A stretch of DNA of 64,000 nucleotides from Polynucleobacter meluiroseus (lineage in GTDB: Bacteria; Pseudomonadota; Gammaproteobacteria; Burkholderiales; Burkholderiaceae): the NCBI GenBank assembly GCA_945878885.1, contig CAMCUP010000007.1:19761-83760 (forward strand), given 5' to 3'. A program made the translations under genes and the position numbers. Position 1 is the first letter of the stretch. Every line of letters starts with the position of its first letter. This document shows, piece by piece, positions 19,751-28,869 of this stretch. The notes beneath the pieces were generated by a model. The model saw only the letters and a list, made by a program, of their open reading frames with translations, was not told the DNA's origin and did not search any database.

Positions 19751-19830
19751 CTGAGGTGTTCCTAATGATCCTAATAACAAATTGAGATTGGTTAAAGCAA
19801 AAGCCCACCATTTTACCCATTTGGCGACGT

Positions 19831-20877
19831 TTACTCTACAAAGTGCAATAAACGGGCGGCTAGACCACCATCAGCTTGTTCTTTTAGCAGCTTTGCGCGC
19901 CATAATTTGGCGTGCGCCTCCCATCGGGGTAATTGCGGCCACCAGGTGCTTGGAACTTGCCAGTGAGAGGCTTGCCAGCAAGCTGAAATCAGCGCAGGTG
20001 AGGCATTTTCTAAGTAGAGATCGAGAAATGCCTTGAGTTTGACCTCATGCGCTAAGTCGGTTTGCGGATAGATGTGCCAGAAAAAAGGTTTTTCCGCAAG
20101 TTGGGCGCGCACAAAGGAATCTTCACCCCGCACAATATTAAAATCGCATTGACTTAATAGCCAGTCATAATCATCTTGTGGAATAAATGGTAAGTAATAC
20201 AGCTGAATCGTGCGAGGCAATTCTAGCGACTGATCTAAGTAAGAGGCATGGCCGAAGGTTAGTAAAATATCGAACTGATCATTTAGCGTAGCAAGGTCTG
20301 TAAGCCATTCCTGTAAAGGTGCTGCTGGGTAGCAAAAAATACTAATGCGTTTTGCTGCTGGGCGTAATTGCTGCCAGATTGTCGCAAGACTATGGGGCGG
20401 CTGAAGTGGTGGCGGTATCGGTGGCAGAGGTTCTAGTAGCAAACCACCAGTATTGGTTTGAAAGCCTGGAAAGAAAAAATATTTTGTCAGACCATGCGTC
20501 TGAGGTGAAGCTTTGGCATGGTAGTCGCCTACCCAAGACTCGGCGCTTAGGTATTCCAAATTAATTAATACTGGCGGACGAGTTGTAATCAGTAGACTTG
20601 CCACATAGCGTTGCGGTAATTTGCAGCCAAAGGCTTCAATCACCACCTCTGGGGCACTTAGAGGGTGGCGCGCATTGCTATGGCTTGCTTCCCAAGGCAA
20701 AATTTCAAGCCCTGCAATGGGTGGGTGACCTGAAGCGAGTAAATTAAGGGTTGGCAGATCATCACAAAAGAGCCTAACTTCTTGTTTGTAGCGAATTGTT
20801 AAACTGCGGGCAAGACGCCAGCAAATACCAGCATCTCCGTAGTTATCGACGATTTGACAGAAAATATCCCAACGCAT
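19831..20877 (-). CDS. earP: EF-P arginine rhamnosyltransferase EarP
   Basis: 348 residues, GT-B glycosyltransferase that adds dTDP-L-rhamnose to Arg32 of EF-P. The N-terminal [17 protein letters not shown] block is characteristic; Asp11 and Asp15 of DNYGD match the catalytic aspartates of the family, and [13 protein letters not shown] is the C-terminal nucleotide-sugar site. It lies 80 bp upstream of efp on the same strand. Its ATG overlaps that of divergent uvrC by two bases. Confidence 0.94.
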   Translation of the reverse strand: MRWDIFCQIVDNYGDAGICWRLARSLTIRYKQEVRLFCDDLPTLNLLASGHPPIAGLEILPWEASHSNARHPLSAPEVVIEAFGCKLPQRYVASLLITTRPPVLINLEYLSAESWVGDYHAKASPQTHGLTKYFFFPGFQTNTGGLLLEPLPPIPPPLQPPHSLATIWQQLRPAAKRISIFCYPAAPLQEWLTDLATLNDQFDILLTFGHASYLDQSLELPRTIQLYYLPFIPQDDYDWLLSQCDFNIVRGEDSFVRAQLAEKPFFWHIYPQTDLAHEVKLKAFLDLYLENASPALISACWQASHWQVPSTWWPQLPRWEAHAKLWRAKLLKEQADGGLAARLLHFVE

Positions 20878-22765
20878 GAGTAATTCGCTTTTCGAAATCC
20901 TACAAAAAGATGTGAAACGGCTCCCCAGCTTGCCGGGGGTCTATCGCTTTTTTGACGCGGCAGGACATATTTTGTATGTTGGTAAAGCCCGCGATCTGAA
21001 GAAGCGGGTCTCCAGTTACTTTCAACGCACTCAATTATCACCGCGGATTGAGAGAATGGTGGGGAAAATTGCTCGTTATGAAACTACCGTGACGCGGACC
21101 GAGTCTGAAGCTTTAATTTTAGAAAATAATCTCATTAAAGAATTAACACCACCTTTTAATATTTTATTTCGGGATGATAAGTCTTATCCTTATTTGATGT
21201 TAAGTGGCAATACTTTTCCGCGTTTAGCTTCTTACCGCGGTAAAGTCGATCGCCGCAATCGTTATTTCGGGCCATTTCCAAATGCCTGGGCAGTACGAAA
21301 TAGCATTCAAATTTTGCAAAAAGTATTTCGTTTAAGAACTTGCGAAGATTCTGTTTTTAAGAATCGTAGTCGGCCTTGTTTACTTCACCAAATTCATCGT
21401 TGTAGTGCACCCTGCGTAGGTCGGCTAAGTGCAGAACAATATGGCCAAGATGTAGCGCAAGCGATGCGATTTTTGGAAGGCGATCATAGCCAAGTGTTGA
21501 CTGAATTAGAAAAAGAAATGGAAGTGCATAGTGCGGCAATGGAATTTGAAATGGCTGCAGTATTGCGTGACCGCATTGCCGATTTATCTAGCGTACTACA
21601 ACAACAATCAATGGATACCGTCGCTTCTGGTGAGGGCGATGTAGATATTTTGGCAGTGGCAGAGCTAGAGGGCATGGTATGCGTCAATTTAGCCATGGTA
21701 CGTGGTGGTCGACATTTGGGTGATCGGGCTTATTTTCCTAAAGCATTGCGCTCGGTTGCGGGTGAATTACCCGAGCCCGCAGAAATTCTTGAAGCTTTTA
21801 TGCAACAACATTATTTAGATGCAGAGCTAGAGCCTACTAGTAATCTTATTCCACCGACAATTATTTTGAGTCACCAAACTCAAGTTGGTAGTGAGGTGGG
21901 TACCACGATTAATTTGCCCGAGATATTGGCAGACCGCACAGGTCGAAAAATTCATTTTCTACATCAACCTCACGGCCAAAGACGTCATTGGCTTGTAATG
22001 GCAGAGGGCAATGCAAAAATTGCCTTGGCGAAGCGCTTAGTTGAAACTGGCGGTCAACTTGCAAAAGCGCGTGCCTTAGCTGATGTCTTGACTTTAGACC
22101 TTGAAAATCTAGAGCAACTTCGAATCGAATGTTTTGACATTAGCCATACCGCTGGCGAGGCAACTCAAGCAGCTTGTGTAGTGTATGCAAAAAACGCCAT
22201 GCAAGCCAGTGAATATAGGCGCTTTAACATTAAGGACATTACTCCAGGCGACGATTATGCGGCGATGCGCCAAGTACTGCAACGGCGGTACGCTAATTTT
22301 CAAGAAACTCCACCCGAGCGCATGCCGCAAGTGATTTTGATTGATGGAGGTAAAGGCCAGGTTGAGATGGCCCGTCAGGTTCTAGTTGATTTCGGTATGG
22401 AAATTAGCTTGATCGTCGGTGTAGCTAAAGGGGAAAAGCGACAGGTGGGTTTAGAGACCTTAATATTTGCCGATGATCGTCCTGCGCTAAGCTTAGGAAT
22501 TGAGAGTGCAGCCTTAATGCTGCTAGCCCAAATTCGCGATGAGGCCCACCGTTTTGCAATTACTGGCATGCGAGCGCAACGGGCCAAAACCCGAACCGTT
22601 TCACGTCTTGAGGAGATTGAGGGTATTGGCGCAAAGCGGCGGCAAAAACTACTCGCTCGTTTTGGCGGCTTGCGTGGTGTTGCTAACGCTAGTATTGAAG
22701 AGTTGCTTGGGGTAGAGGGTATCTCGCAGGTTTTAGCTGAACAAATTTACCGTCAATTGCATTAA
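20876..22765 (+). CDS. uvrC: UvrABC excinuclease subunit C
   Basis: 629 residues. UvrC makes both incisions in nucleotide excision repair. Domains in order: GIY-YIG nuclease (about 15-95, VYRF and ILYVGKA), UVR/UvrB-binding motif (about 195-235), RNase H-like endonuclease (about 380-540, with IDGGKGQ), and a C-terminal helix-hairpin-helix pair (about 575-629). The start lies within the earP start region, so its ribosome-binding site would be in earP coding sequence. Confidence 0.96.
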   Translation: MSNSLFEILQKDVKRLPSLPGVYRFFDAAGHILYVGKARDLKKRVSSYFQRTQLSPRIERMVGKIARYETTVTRTESEALILENNLIKELTPPFNILFRDDKSYPYLMLSGNTFPRLASYRGKVDRRNRYFGPFPNAWAVRNSIQILQKVFRLRTCEDSVFKNRSRPCLLHQIHRCSAPCVGRLSAEQYGQDVAQAMRFLEGDHSQVLTELEKEMEVHSAAMEFEMAAVLRDRIADLSSVLQQQSMDTVASGEGDVDILAVAELEGMVCVNLAMVRGGRHLGDRAYFPKALRSVAGELPEPAEILEAFMQQHYLDAELEPTSNLIPPTIILSHQTQVGSEVGTTINLPEILADRTGRKIHFLHQPHGQRRHWLVMAEGNAKIALAKRLVETGGQLAKARALADVLTLDLENLEQLRIECFDISHTAGEATQAACVVYAKNAMQASEYRRFNIKDITPGDDYAAMRQVLQRRYANFQETPPERMPQVILIDGGKGQVEMARQVLVDFGMEISLIVGVAKGEKRQVGLETLIFADDRPALSLGIESAALMLLAQIRDEAHRFAITGMRAQRAKTRTVSRLEEIEGIGAKRRQKLLARFGGLRGVANASIEELLGVEGISQVLAEQIYRQLH

Positions 22766-22813
22766 CCACAATGAATATATCCCTCTACATGGCGTTTAGT
22801 TTATGCTTGCGGG

Positions 22814-23386
22814 ATGCCTTTTAATTTACCGATTGCATTAACTTGGTTGCGGGTTGGCGCAATTCCAATCATTGTTGGCATTTTCTATTTGCCTAATAGC
22901 TGGCTAACCCCTTTCGAAAAAAACCTACTTGGCACTGTTCTTTTTGTTTTAGCTGCCTTAACTGATTGGCTTGATGGTTTTTTAGCACGGCGTTGGGGTC
23001 AAGAATCTTCTTTTGGTGGCTTTCTTGATCCAGTAGCTGATAAATTAATTGTCACTGCGGCCTTGTTGGTTTTATTAAATATGGACCGTGTACAAGTATG
23101 GGTTGCGCTAGTTATTATTGGCCGTGAAATTACGATTTCAGCTTTACGGGAATGGATGGCGCAAGTTGGCGCATCACGCAGTGTGGCAGTGCATTTTGTG
23201 GGTAAACTAAAAACAGTGGCACAGTTAGTGGCAATTCCCTTTTTATTGCTTAACGATACCTTATTTGGCTGGCTTGATTGCGCGCGGGTAGGCACATGGT
23301 TAATCTGGGTTGCTGCTTTGTTAACTCTGTGGTCGATGTTTTATTACTTACAAAAAGCCTTCCCCCAATTAGTAGATAAGCAGTAA
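22814..23386 (+). CDS. pgsA: CDP-diacylglycerol-glycerol-3-phosphate 3-phosphatidyltransferase
   Basis: 190 residues, integral membrane enzyme of phosphatidylglycerol synthesis. It carries the CDP-alcohol phosphotransferase motif D-G-x2-A-R-x8-G-x3-D-x3-D, here DWLDGFLARRWGQE followed by GGFLDPVADK. Several hydrophobic helices span the protein. It lies 48 bp after uvrC, the usual uvrC-pgsA pair, and is followed by two tRNA genes. Confidence 0.94.
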   Translation: MPFNLPIALTWLRVGAIPIIVGIFYLPNSWLTPFEKNLLGTVLFVLAALTDWLDGFLARRWGQESSFGGFLDPVADKLIVTAALLVLLNMDRVQVWVALVIIGREITISALREWMAQVGASRSVAVHFVGKLKTVAQLVAIPFLLLNDTLFGWLDCARVGTWLIWVAALLTLWSMFYYLQKAFPQLVDKQ

Positions 23387-23430
23387 AGAGACAAGTGGAG
23401 CAATTATTTGCTAAACTAATGCCCTGTTAC

Positions 23431-23506
23431 GCGGGAATAGCTCAGTTGGTAGAGCGCAACCTTGCCAAGGTTGAGGTCGCGAGTTCGAGCCTCGTTTCCC
23501 GCTCCA
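23431..23506 (+). tRNA. tRNA-Gly (GCC)
   Basis: 76 nt including an encoded CCA. The 7-bp acceptor stem GCGGGAA pairs with TTTCCCGC-side bases, the D and T arms are normal (GTTCGAGC), and the anticodon GCC is at 23464-23466 in loop CTTGCCAAG. A TG-C-TAAACT extended -10-like element lies at 23409-23417, giving a predicted start just before the tRNA. Confidence 0.97.
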
Positions 23507-23512
23507 AGTTCG

Positions 23513-23541
23513 ATGGGAGGCCCTAAAAAGCTTCCCATTTT
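23513..23541 (+). terminator. Hairpin between tRNA-Gly and tRNA-Cys
   Basis: ATGGGAGGC (23513-23521) pairs with GCTTCCCAT (23530-23538) with one G-U pair, followed by a short TTTT. It could be a weak terminator of the tRNA-Gly transcript or a processing spacer between the two tRNAs. Confidence 0.45.
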
Positions 23542-23554
23542 GATTCCTGAATTT

Positions 23555-23628
23555 GGTGCGTTGGCCGAGTGGTTAGGCCGGAGCCTGCAAAGCTTCTTAC
23601 GGGGGTTCGATTCCCTCACGCACCTCCA
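23555..23628 (+). tRNA. tRNA-Cys (GCA)
   Basis: 74 nt including an encoded CCA. The acceptor stem GGTGCGT pairs with ACGCACC, discriminator T precedes CCA as in tRNA-Cys, and the anticodon GCA is at 23587-23589. The anticodon stem has one G-U pair. It directly follows tRNA-Gly downstream of pgsA, an arrangement common in the Burkholderiaceae. Confidence 0.96.
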
Positions 23629-23672
23629 GTTACAACTGAAATAACAAGCAAGTGGAAGCAAGATTTAAGCGC

Positions 23673-23700
23673 TTGACGAATTACAAATGCGCCCTAAAAT
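23673..23700 (+). promoter_or_regulatory. Sigma-70 promoter of the 23.7-kb lipoprotein gene
   Basis: TTGACG (23673-23678) and TAAAAT (23695-23700) are separated by 16 bp. The predicted start is near 23707, leaving a short 5' leader before the ATG at 23725 or 23740. Confidence 0.6.
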
Positions 23701-23724
23701 AAACCAACTTATTTTGCTTTTCAG

Positions 23725-24189
23725 ATGAAAGTTACTGTTATGCGCAAGTTCCTTATTAGTTGTTTGTTTACTAGTATGTTAATCGCTTGTGCTAGCTCGG
23801 GTTCGGGTGATATAGCTACTGGCACCCCCGATGAAATCAATCAAACTCAGGCAGAATTATTGGGTGGCTTACCGTTGCCTAATGGTGCGCGCATTATTGG
23901 CGCTGATTCTTTAATTATAGGTAGAGGCGATAGTTGGGTTGGTCGTGTAGTGCTTAGTGGCCTACAAACCCCCACCGATATTTACGCATTTTTTCAGTCA
24001 GAATTTCCTAAAGCAGGTTGGACTACCATAAGTGCGGTAAAAGCGAAATGGAGTATTTTGGTTTTTACAAAAGGTGATCGTACCGTTTTGGTTGAGGTTG
24101 CCGACGGTTCGCTTACAGGGCCTAAGGCACAAATCATTATTACGTCATCACCAAAAAATGCAAACGTAGTAGCACCACCAAAGAAGTAA
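23725..24189 (+). CDS. Putative lipoprotein of unknown function
   Basis: 154 residues. A lipoprotein signal with lipobox LIAC is clear; counted from the second Met (23740) the lipid-modified Cys is residue 17. The mature part starts with a Ser/Gly-rich linker and then a compact domain with PLPNGARIIGADSLIIG and a later FTKGDRTVLVEV strand pattern. I do not recognise a named family. There is no good Shine-Dalgarno before either Met. It stands alone between tRNA-Cys and convergent lexA, behind its own promoter. Confidence 0.75.
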   Translation: MKVTVMRKFLISCLFTSMLIACASSGSGDIATGTPDEINQTQAELLGGLPLPNGARIIGADSLIIGRGDSWVGRVVLSGLQTPTDIYAFFQSEFPKAGWTTISAVKAKWSILVFTKGDRTVLVEVADGSLTGPKAQIIITSSPKNANVVAPPKK

Positions 24190-24264
24190 TTTTTAGATAA
24201 GCTCAACGTACCTAGCGTAGTAAGCCCATTCACCTAACAAGCGCAAACTAGCTGTTATATTGGC

Positions 24265-24969
24265 TTACAGGCCTTGCGCACGAATTAAGCCTACCGCCTG
24301 ACCTTCAATCGCAAAGTTAGGTTGGCGGGCATCGACGAAAATATTTTTAAAGTCGGGATTTTCAGCTTGTAATTCAATCACGATGCCCTGTGCAGTCTTT
24401 CTTTGCTGCCAGCGCTTCACAGTGACTTCATCATCAAGTCTAGCTACAACGATATCGCCATTGCGAACTTCGCTGGTTTTTTTCACTGCTAAATAATCAC
24501 CATCAAAGATGCCAGCATCGCGCATGCTCATTCCATTTACTTTTAATAAATAATCGGCGCCTTTACTAAAGAGGCTAGGATCAACTGGCACATGTTTCTC
24601 AATATGTTCAATTGCCATGATGGGAGAGCCTGCGGCAACACGACCAATGAGGGGGAGGGTTAATTGTTGCAAGGCTCCAGAGGGTAATGCCATTTGGTAG
24701 GCTAGGTGCGCCCGACTTTGGGTATGTTTGGGGGGAATGCGAATGCCGCGTGAAGTGCCAGGGCTTAATTCAACATAACCTTTGCGAGCCAGGGCACGCA
24801 GATGCTCTTCAGCCGCATTAGCCGAGGCAAACCCTAGGCGGGTGGCAATTTCAGCACGGGTTGGAGGTAAGCCGCTTTCTTCAATCGATTGAGAAATTAG
24901 GGCCAAAATCTCACCCTGCCGAGGGGTCAATTTGGGTAAATTTTGAAATTCGACTGTATTTATGTCCAT
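24265..24969 (-). CDS. lexA: SOS repressor LexA
   Basis: 234 residues. N-terminal winged helix ([12 protein letters not shown], then [13 protein letters not shown]) binds SOS operators; the C-terminal peptidase has the Ala113-Gly114 cleavage site and the Ser148/Lys185 dyad. It is slightly longer than E. coli LexA (202), mostly by a short N-terminal lead and a longer hinge near residues 78-100. The CTG-N10-CAG box immediately before its ATG indicates autorepression. Confidence 0.97.
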   Translation of the reverse strand: MDINTVEFQNLPKLTPRQGEILALISQSIEESGLPPTRAEIATRLGFASANAAEEHLRALARKGYVELSPGTSRGIRIPPKHTQSRAHLAYQMALPSGALQQLTLPLIGRVAAGSPIMAIEHIEKHVPVDPSLFSKGADYLLKVNGMSMRDAGIFDGDYLAVKKTSEVRNGDIVVARLDDEVTVKRWQQRKTAQGIVIELQAENPDFKNIFVDARQPNFAIEGQAVGLIRAQGL

Positions 24970-24970
24970 A

Positions 24971-25003
24971 CTGATATTGTATACAGTAGTTTTGATAGTT
25001 CAA
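24971..25003 (-). promoter_or_regulatory. lexA promoter with overlapping SOS box
   Basis: On the minus strand TTGAAC (-35, 24998-25003) and TACAAT (-10, 24976-24981) are 16 bp apart. The LexA box CTGTATACAATATCAG (24971-24986, CTG-N10-CAG) covers the -10 entirely. The base 7 nt after the -10 is the A of the lexA ATG (24969), so the predicted transcript has no leader. Confidence 0.8.
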
Positions 25004-25163
25004 GAACTTTTATTAGCTTAAGCGCCCCCCAATGACGCAAATTCACCACAAAGTCCTTAAAAAGGCTAAAATTTACCCTAAGCAGCGCAACTATCGTCAC
25101 TAACTTTAGTTTTTAGGCGCTTGGGCCCAGTTCAATTCAGCACGAAATTTAAGCGCTGGGTAA

Positions 25164-25188
25164 GCTTTTTTGCTAGAATAGCCCCCTT
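25164..25188 (+). promoter_or_regulatory. Extended -10 promoter of the rpsF operon
   Basis: A six-T run, TG-C-TAGAAT (25171-25179) and a C-rich discriminator AGCCCCCTT lie about 170 bp before rpsF. The pattern is almost identical to the rpmF promoter. Predicted start near 25186. No -35 hexamer at standard spacing. The other part of the 385-bp gap toward lexA (25004-25160) holds no gene that I can see. Confidence 0.6.
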
Positions 25189-25283
25189 ATCTGTAGTTTG
25201 ATAAGGCTTAGATAGTATTTTTAAGTTAGTCGTATTAGGTTTTAAGTGCAGTTTTCCTACAATTTGTTGCCACCCTTGTCATA

Positions 25284-25320
25284 CTGGCTGCCGACTTCAT
25301 CACCATCAGAAGTTAGCAAG
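25284..25320 (+). ncRNA. Putative S6:S18-binding leader of rpsF
   Basis: The rpsF leader can fold with an outer helix GCT (25287-25289)/AGC (25315-25317), an asymmetric internal loop GCCG (25290-25293) against a single T, and an inner helix ACTTC (25294-25298)/GAAGT (25309-25313) closed by a 10-nt loop. A CCG exposed in an asymmetric loop of a leader hairpin is the known recognition feature of the S6:S18 autoregulatory motif. S6 and S18 are both encoded just downstream. Confidence 0.6.
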
Positions 25321-25354
25321 ACGCCCAGATGACTTTATCCAGAAGGAGTGTTAG

Positions 25355-25738
25355 ATGCGTCATTATGAAATAGTCTTTATCGTCCATCCGGACCAAAGCG
25401 AGCAAGTGCCCGCGATGATTGAACGTTACAAAGCAGTGTTAACTGCCGCGGGCGGAAAAGTTCATCGCATCGAAGATTGGGGTCGTCGGCAGATGGCTTA
25501 CATGATCGATAAACTTGCCAAAGCCCATTATGTTTGTATGAATATTGAGTGCGACCAGAAAACTCTGGAAGAGCTCGAGCATGCATTCAAATTTAACGAT
25601 GCTGTTTTGCGACACCTCATCATCAAAGCTAGTAAGGCCGAAGTAGAGCCTTCCATCATGATGAAAGAAGTGCAGCGCGAAGATGCCCGTAAGCAAGCTC
25701 AAACCGACGCACCTGTTGCGGCGGAATTAGACCATTAA
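25355..25738 (+). CDS. rpsF: 30S ribosomal protein S6
   Basis: 127 residues. The start follows AAGGAG closely and reads [17 protein letters not shown], the standard S6 N-terminus, with [13 protein letters not shown] and the C-terminal acidic tail. S6 binds S18 on the 30S platform. First gene of rpsF-priB-rpsR-rplI. Confidence 0.97.
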   Translation: MRHYEIVFIVHPDQSEQVPAMIERYKAVLTAAGGKVHRIEDWGRRQMAYMIDKLAKAHYVCMNIECDQKTLEELEHAFKFNDAVLRHLIIKASKAEVEPSIMMKEVQREDARKQAQTDAPVAAELDH

Positions 25739-25788
25739 TTAAAGAGAAATACGGAGGCGATAGAGCGTAAGCAAGTAGCGGAACGGCG

Positions 25789-26082
25789 TTGAATCACTTC
25801 ACCCTAACTGCTTCCTTGGTGTCCAAAGACGCAATTCGATTTACACCGGCAGGTCTACCCGTTATGCATTGCCAACTTGAACATGTTGGCGAGGCAAGCG
25901 AAGTAGCAATGCCAAGGAAAATTCAGATGAGTGTTGAGGCAATTGCAATTGGCCCTGTACAAAGGGCTTTAGAGCAAATGAACTTAGGTAGCGTGGCTGT
26001 ATTTGAAGGATTTTTGGCCCCCAAAACCTTGCGCAATCAGCGTCTTGTATTTCATATTACCCATATTCAATTGAAAGATTAA
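25789..26082 (+). CDS. priB: Primosomal replication protein N (PriB)
   Basis: 97 residues, single OB fold. PriB binds ssDNA and PriA during replication restart. [31 protein letters not shown] is the family N-terminus, split here by recognisable strands. The start must be TTG at 25789: the frame is closed by a stop at 25768 and there is no ATG or GTG between; GCGGAAC lies 5 nt upstream. It sits between rpsF and rpsR as in E. coli. Confidence 0.93.
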   Translation: MNHFTLTASLVSKDAIRFTPAGLPVMHCQLEHVGEASEVAMPRKIQMSVEAIAIGPVQRALEQMNLGSVAVFEGFLAPKTLRNQRLVFHITHIQLKD

Positions 26083-26095
26083 AGAGGAAATCATT

Positions 26096-26368
26096 ATGGC
26101 GTTTGGAAAGAAACCCGATTTCAAAAAGAAACCAGCACAGAACCCATTGTTTAAACGGAAGCGTTATTGCCGTTTCACGGTTGGTGGTGTTGAACAAATC
26201 GATTACAAAGATATCGATACTTTGAAAGATTTTATTGGCGAGAATGCAAAAATTACTCCTGCCCGTTTAACTGGTACTAAAGCAAAATTTCAGCGACAGT
26301 TAGATACTGCGATTAAGCGTGCCCGTTTCCTGGCCTTGTTGCCATATTCAGATCAACACAAGAAATAA
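26096..26368 (+). CDS. rpsR: 30S ribosomal protein S18
   Basis: 90 residues. The RKRYCRFT segment followed by [13 protein letters not shown] and the basic [25 protein letters not shown] core identifies S18. The start follows AGAGGAAATC by a normal distance. It partners S6 from the same operon. Confidence 0.97.
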   Translation: MAFGKKPDFKKKPAQNPLFKRKRYCRFTVGGVEQIDYKDIDTLKDFIGENAKITPARLTGTKAKFQRQLDTAIKRARFLALLPYSDQHKK

Positions 26369-26381
26369 TTCGGAGCCCTTA

Positions 26382-26834
26382 ATGCAAATCATTCTCTTAG
26401 AAAAAGTAACCAACCTAGGTAACCTAGGTGATGTAGTGCGAGTAAAAGATGGCTATGCACGTAATTTTCTTATTCCTCAACGTAAAGCTCGGCGGGCAAC
26501 TGAATCGGCAATTGCCGATTTTGCATCGCGCCGTGCCGAATTAGAAAAGCTTGCTGCCGCAAAGCTGTCGGCTGCTCAAGCAATTGGCTTAAAACTCGAT
26601 GGCCTGGTTTTGGAAATTAATCAAAAGGCAGGGGTTGATGGGCGTTTGTTTGGTTCGGTAACCAACCACGATATTGCAGATGGCTTAAAGGCTAAAGGTT
26701 TTGAAATCGAAAAATCTTTTGTGCGCATGCCAACGGGGCCTTTGAAAATTGTTGGTGATCATCCAGTAGCAGTTGCAGTTCATACCGATGTGATTTCAAA
26801 CATCGTGATTCGTGTGATTGGCGAACAGGCTTAA
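26382..26834 (+). CDS. rplI: 50S ribosomal protein L9
   Basis: 150 residues. The ATG at 26382 follows CGGAG (26371-26375) and gives [19 protein letters not shown], the invariant L9 N-terminus, with [12 protein letters not shown] next. A central helix (about 40-75) links to the C-terminal domain. An in-frame upstream extension would overlap rpsR and is not needed. Confidence 0.97.
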   Translation: MQIILLEKVTNLGNLGDVVRVKDGYARNFLIPQRKARRATESAIADFASRRAELEKLAAAKLSAAQAIGLKLDGLVLEINQKAGVDGRLFGSVTNHDIADGLKAKGFEIEKSFVRMPTGPLKIVGDHPVAVAVHTDVISNIVIRVIGEQA

Positions 26835-26843
26835 TATAGCCTT

Positions 26844-28328
26844 ATGGCTGAATCCCGTTCCCGTTCCATTACGCTTAATCCTGGTATGGCGGGATCAGGG
26901 GATGCAGTACTGCAAGCCTTAAAAGTCCCCCCCCATTCGGTAGAGGCTGAACAGTCGCTATTGGGGGGTTTACTGCTGGATAACACAGCCTGGGATCGAC
27001 TTGGTGGGGCGCTAGGCGAGGTTGATTTTTATCGACCTGAACATGCATTAATTTTTCGAGTAATACAAAATTTAATTGGCGATAACCATCCTGCTGATGT
27101 AATTACGGTGAATGAGTCAATTAAGTCGGAGCAGGGTGGTGAACTAGTCGGCATCGACTACCTGAATTCCTTAGCCCAAAACACCCCTAGCGCTGCCAAT
27201 ATTAAAGGCTATGCCGAAATTGTGCGCGACCGCAGTATTTTGCGGCGACTCATTGCGGTTTCTGACAGTATTGTGAATTCCGCTTTTGTGCCCGAAGGCC
27301 GTTCAGTTCGCACTTTATTAGATGAAGCAGAGTCACGTATTTTGCAAATTGGTGAAGAGGGTAGTCGTAAGGCCGATTACCTTGAAATTGAACCACTCTT
27401 ACAAGAGGTCGTCGCGCGTATTGATGAGCTTTATAACCGCCAAGGCGGCAGCGATATTACGGGTATTGCCACAGGGTTTATCGATTTAGATAAACAAACG
27501 AGTGGTTTGCAAAAAGGAGATTTGGTAATTGTTGCTGGCAGACCCTCAATGGGCAAAACCTCTCTAGCACTAAATATCGCTGAAAATGTAGCCTTGGTTG
27601 AGGGCTTGCCAGTGGTAGTGTTCTCGATGGAAATGTCGGGCACCCAATTAGCATCTCGCCTGTTAGGTTCTGTCGGACGTGTTGATCAGTCGCGTATGCG
27701 TACTGGCAAATTACAAGATGATGAATGGCCACGGGTTACCGATGCGATTGCTCGTTTAAGTAATACCCATATCTTGATTGATGAATCGGGCGCTTTATCA
27801 AGCTTAGAGTTACGCGCTAGAGCCCGCCGCCTTGCCCGTAATTTTGGTGGAACGCTGGGTTTAGTGATCGTCGATTACCTTCAATTAATGAGTGGCAGCG
27901 GCAGTGCCAGCTCTGAAAATCGCGCAACCGAGATTTCAGAAATTTCTCGTTCTTTAAAATCGCTGGCCAAAGAATTGCAATGTCCCGTGTTGGCATTGTC
28001 CCAATTAAATCGTGGCTTAGAGCAACGCCCCAACAAGCGCCCAATCATGTCTGATTTACGCGAGTCTGGTGCAATAGAGCAAGATGCCGATTTAATTATG
28101 TTTATTTATCGCGATGAGGTTTATCACCCCGATACCACTACTGATAAAGGCGTAGCGGAAATTATCATTGGCAAGCAACGGAATGGACCGATTGGTACGA
28201 TTCGCCTTAGCTGGCAAGGGCCGTATACGAAGTTTGATAATTTAGCCTTAGGTGCAGGCGGCTTTTCATCTGGAAATGGTTCGAGCAGCCCTAGTAGCGG
28301 CAACTTCACGGGGTACGAACCCTTTTAA
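26844..28328 (+). CDS. dnaB: Replicative DNA helicase DnaB
   Basis: 494 residues. The N-terminal helical domain (about 30-180) is followed by a RecA-like motor with Walker A GRPSMGKTS (232-240), the VFSMEMS motif, LVIVDYLQLM (Walker B) and the QLNRGLEQR/ DLRESGAIEQDAD blocks. A Gly/Ser-rich tail ends the protein. It is the hexameric 5'-3' helicase of the replication fork. No intein. It converges on nlpC with a 10-bp gap. Confidence 0.97.
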   Translation: MAESRSRSITLNPGMAGSGDAVLQALKVPPHSVEAEQSLLGGLLLDNTAWDRLGGALGEVDFYRPEHALIFRVIQNLIGDNHPADVITVNESIKSEQGGELVGIDYLNSLAQNTPSAANIKGYAEIVRDRSILRRLIAVSDSIVNSAFVPEGRSVRTLLDEAESRILQIGEEGSRKADYLEIEPLLQEVVARIDELYNRQGGSDITGIATGFIDLDKQTSGLQKGDLVIVAGRPSMGKTSLALNIAENVALVEGLPVVVFSMEMSGTQLASRLLGSVGRVDQSRMRTGKLQDDEWPRVTDAIARLSNTHILIDESGALSSLELRARARRLARNFGGTLGLVIVDYLQLMSGSGSASSENRATEISEISRSLKSLAKELQCPVLALSQLNRGLEQRPNKRPIMSDLRESGAIEQDADLIMFIYRDEVYHPDTTTDKGVAEIIIGKQRNGPIGTIRLSWQGPYTKFDNLALGAGGFSSGNGSSSPSSGNFTGYEPF

Positions 28329-28338
28329 TTACGCCGTT

Positions 28339-28869
28339 TTAGTTGGGCACTATGCGTCTAGCTTCAGTAAAGCGTGCTGCCCAATAAGGTGTATCGATTC
28401 GCTCTAAACGGACGGTCCCCCCTGCACTGGGCGCGTGTACAAAACGACCTTGCCCTACATAAATACCTGCATGAGAATACTTTTCGCCAGTGGTATTAAA
28501 AAAGATTAAGTCACCTGGTGCTGGTGCTTGTTGACCAATGCCGCTCCCTTTTCTACTCATTTCTTCAATCGTTCGCGGTAGTCGAATTGAAACCGCTTTG
28601 TTGTAAACATAAACAATTAAACCGCTACAGTCGAAGCCGCCATCTGGAGTATTACCTCCAAAGCGATATGGTACGTCGACTAAGCCAACAGCCGCAATCG
28701 AAATATCTTCCGCGCCTACACTGGTGTCTTCCTTAAACTGACTCACCCGTGCCGAAGAAAATGACGAGGGTTGATTAGAGCGACTCCCAAACATGCCGCA
28801 GGCCGTTAGACCAAAAACAGCAAGACCAATCAGCAGACGTAAGCGATAGTTATAAGGCTTCAGCTGCAT
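28339..28869 (-). CDS. NlpC/P60 cell-wall endopeptidase lipoprotein
   Basis: 176 residues from the ATG at 28869, overlapping the phoH stop. A lipoprotein signal ends in lipobox GLTAC (Cys24). The NlpC/P60 domain carries catalytic Cys81 in FDCSGL and His133 in YSHAGIYVG, with a third polar His148 in VHAPS. Such enzymes cut D-Glu-diaminopimelate bonds of peptidoglycan. A GTG at 28896 is an alternative start; neither has a clear ribosome-binding site, which suggests translational coupling to phoH. Confidence 0.88.
   Translation of the reverse strand: MQLKPYNYRLRLLIGLAVFGLTACGMFGSRSNQPSSFSSARVSQFKEDTSVGAEDISIAAVGLVDVPYRFGGNTPDGGFDCSGLIVYVYNKAVSIRLPRTIEEMSRKGSGIGQQAPAPGDLIFFNTTGEKYSHAGIYVGQGRFVHAPSAGGTVRLERIDTPYWAARFTEARRIVPN

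Noticed and set aside
23416..23661. 81-codon leftward frame over the tRNA genes
   Set aside because: It covers both tRNAs entirely; frames read through tRNA genes are a common artefact.
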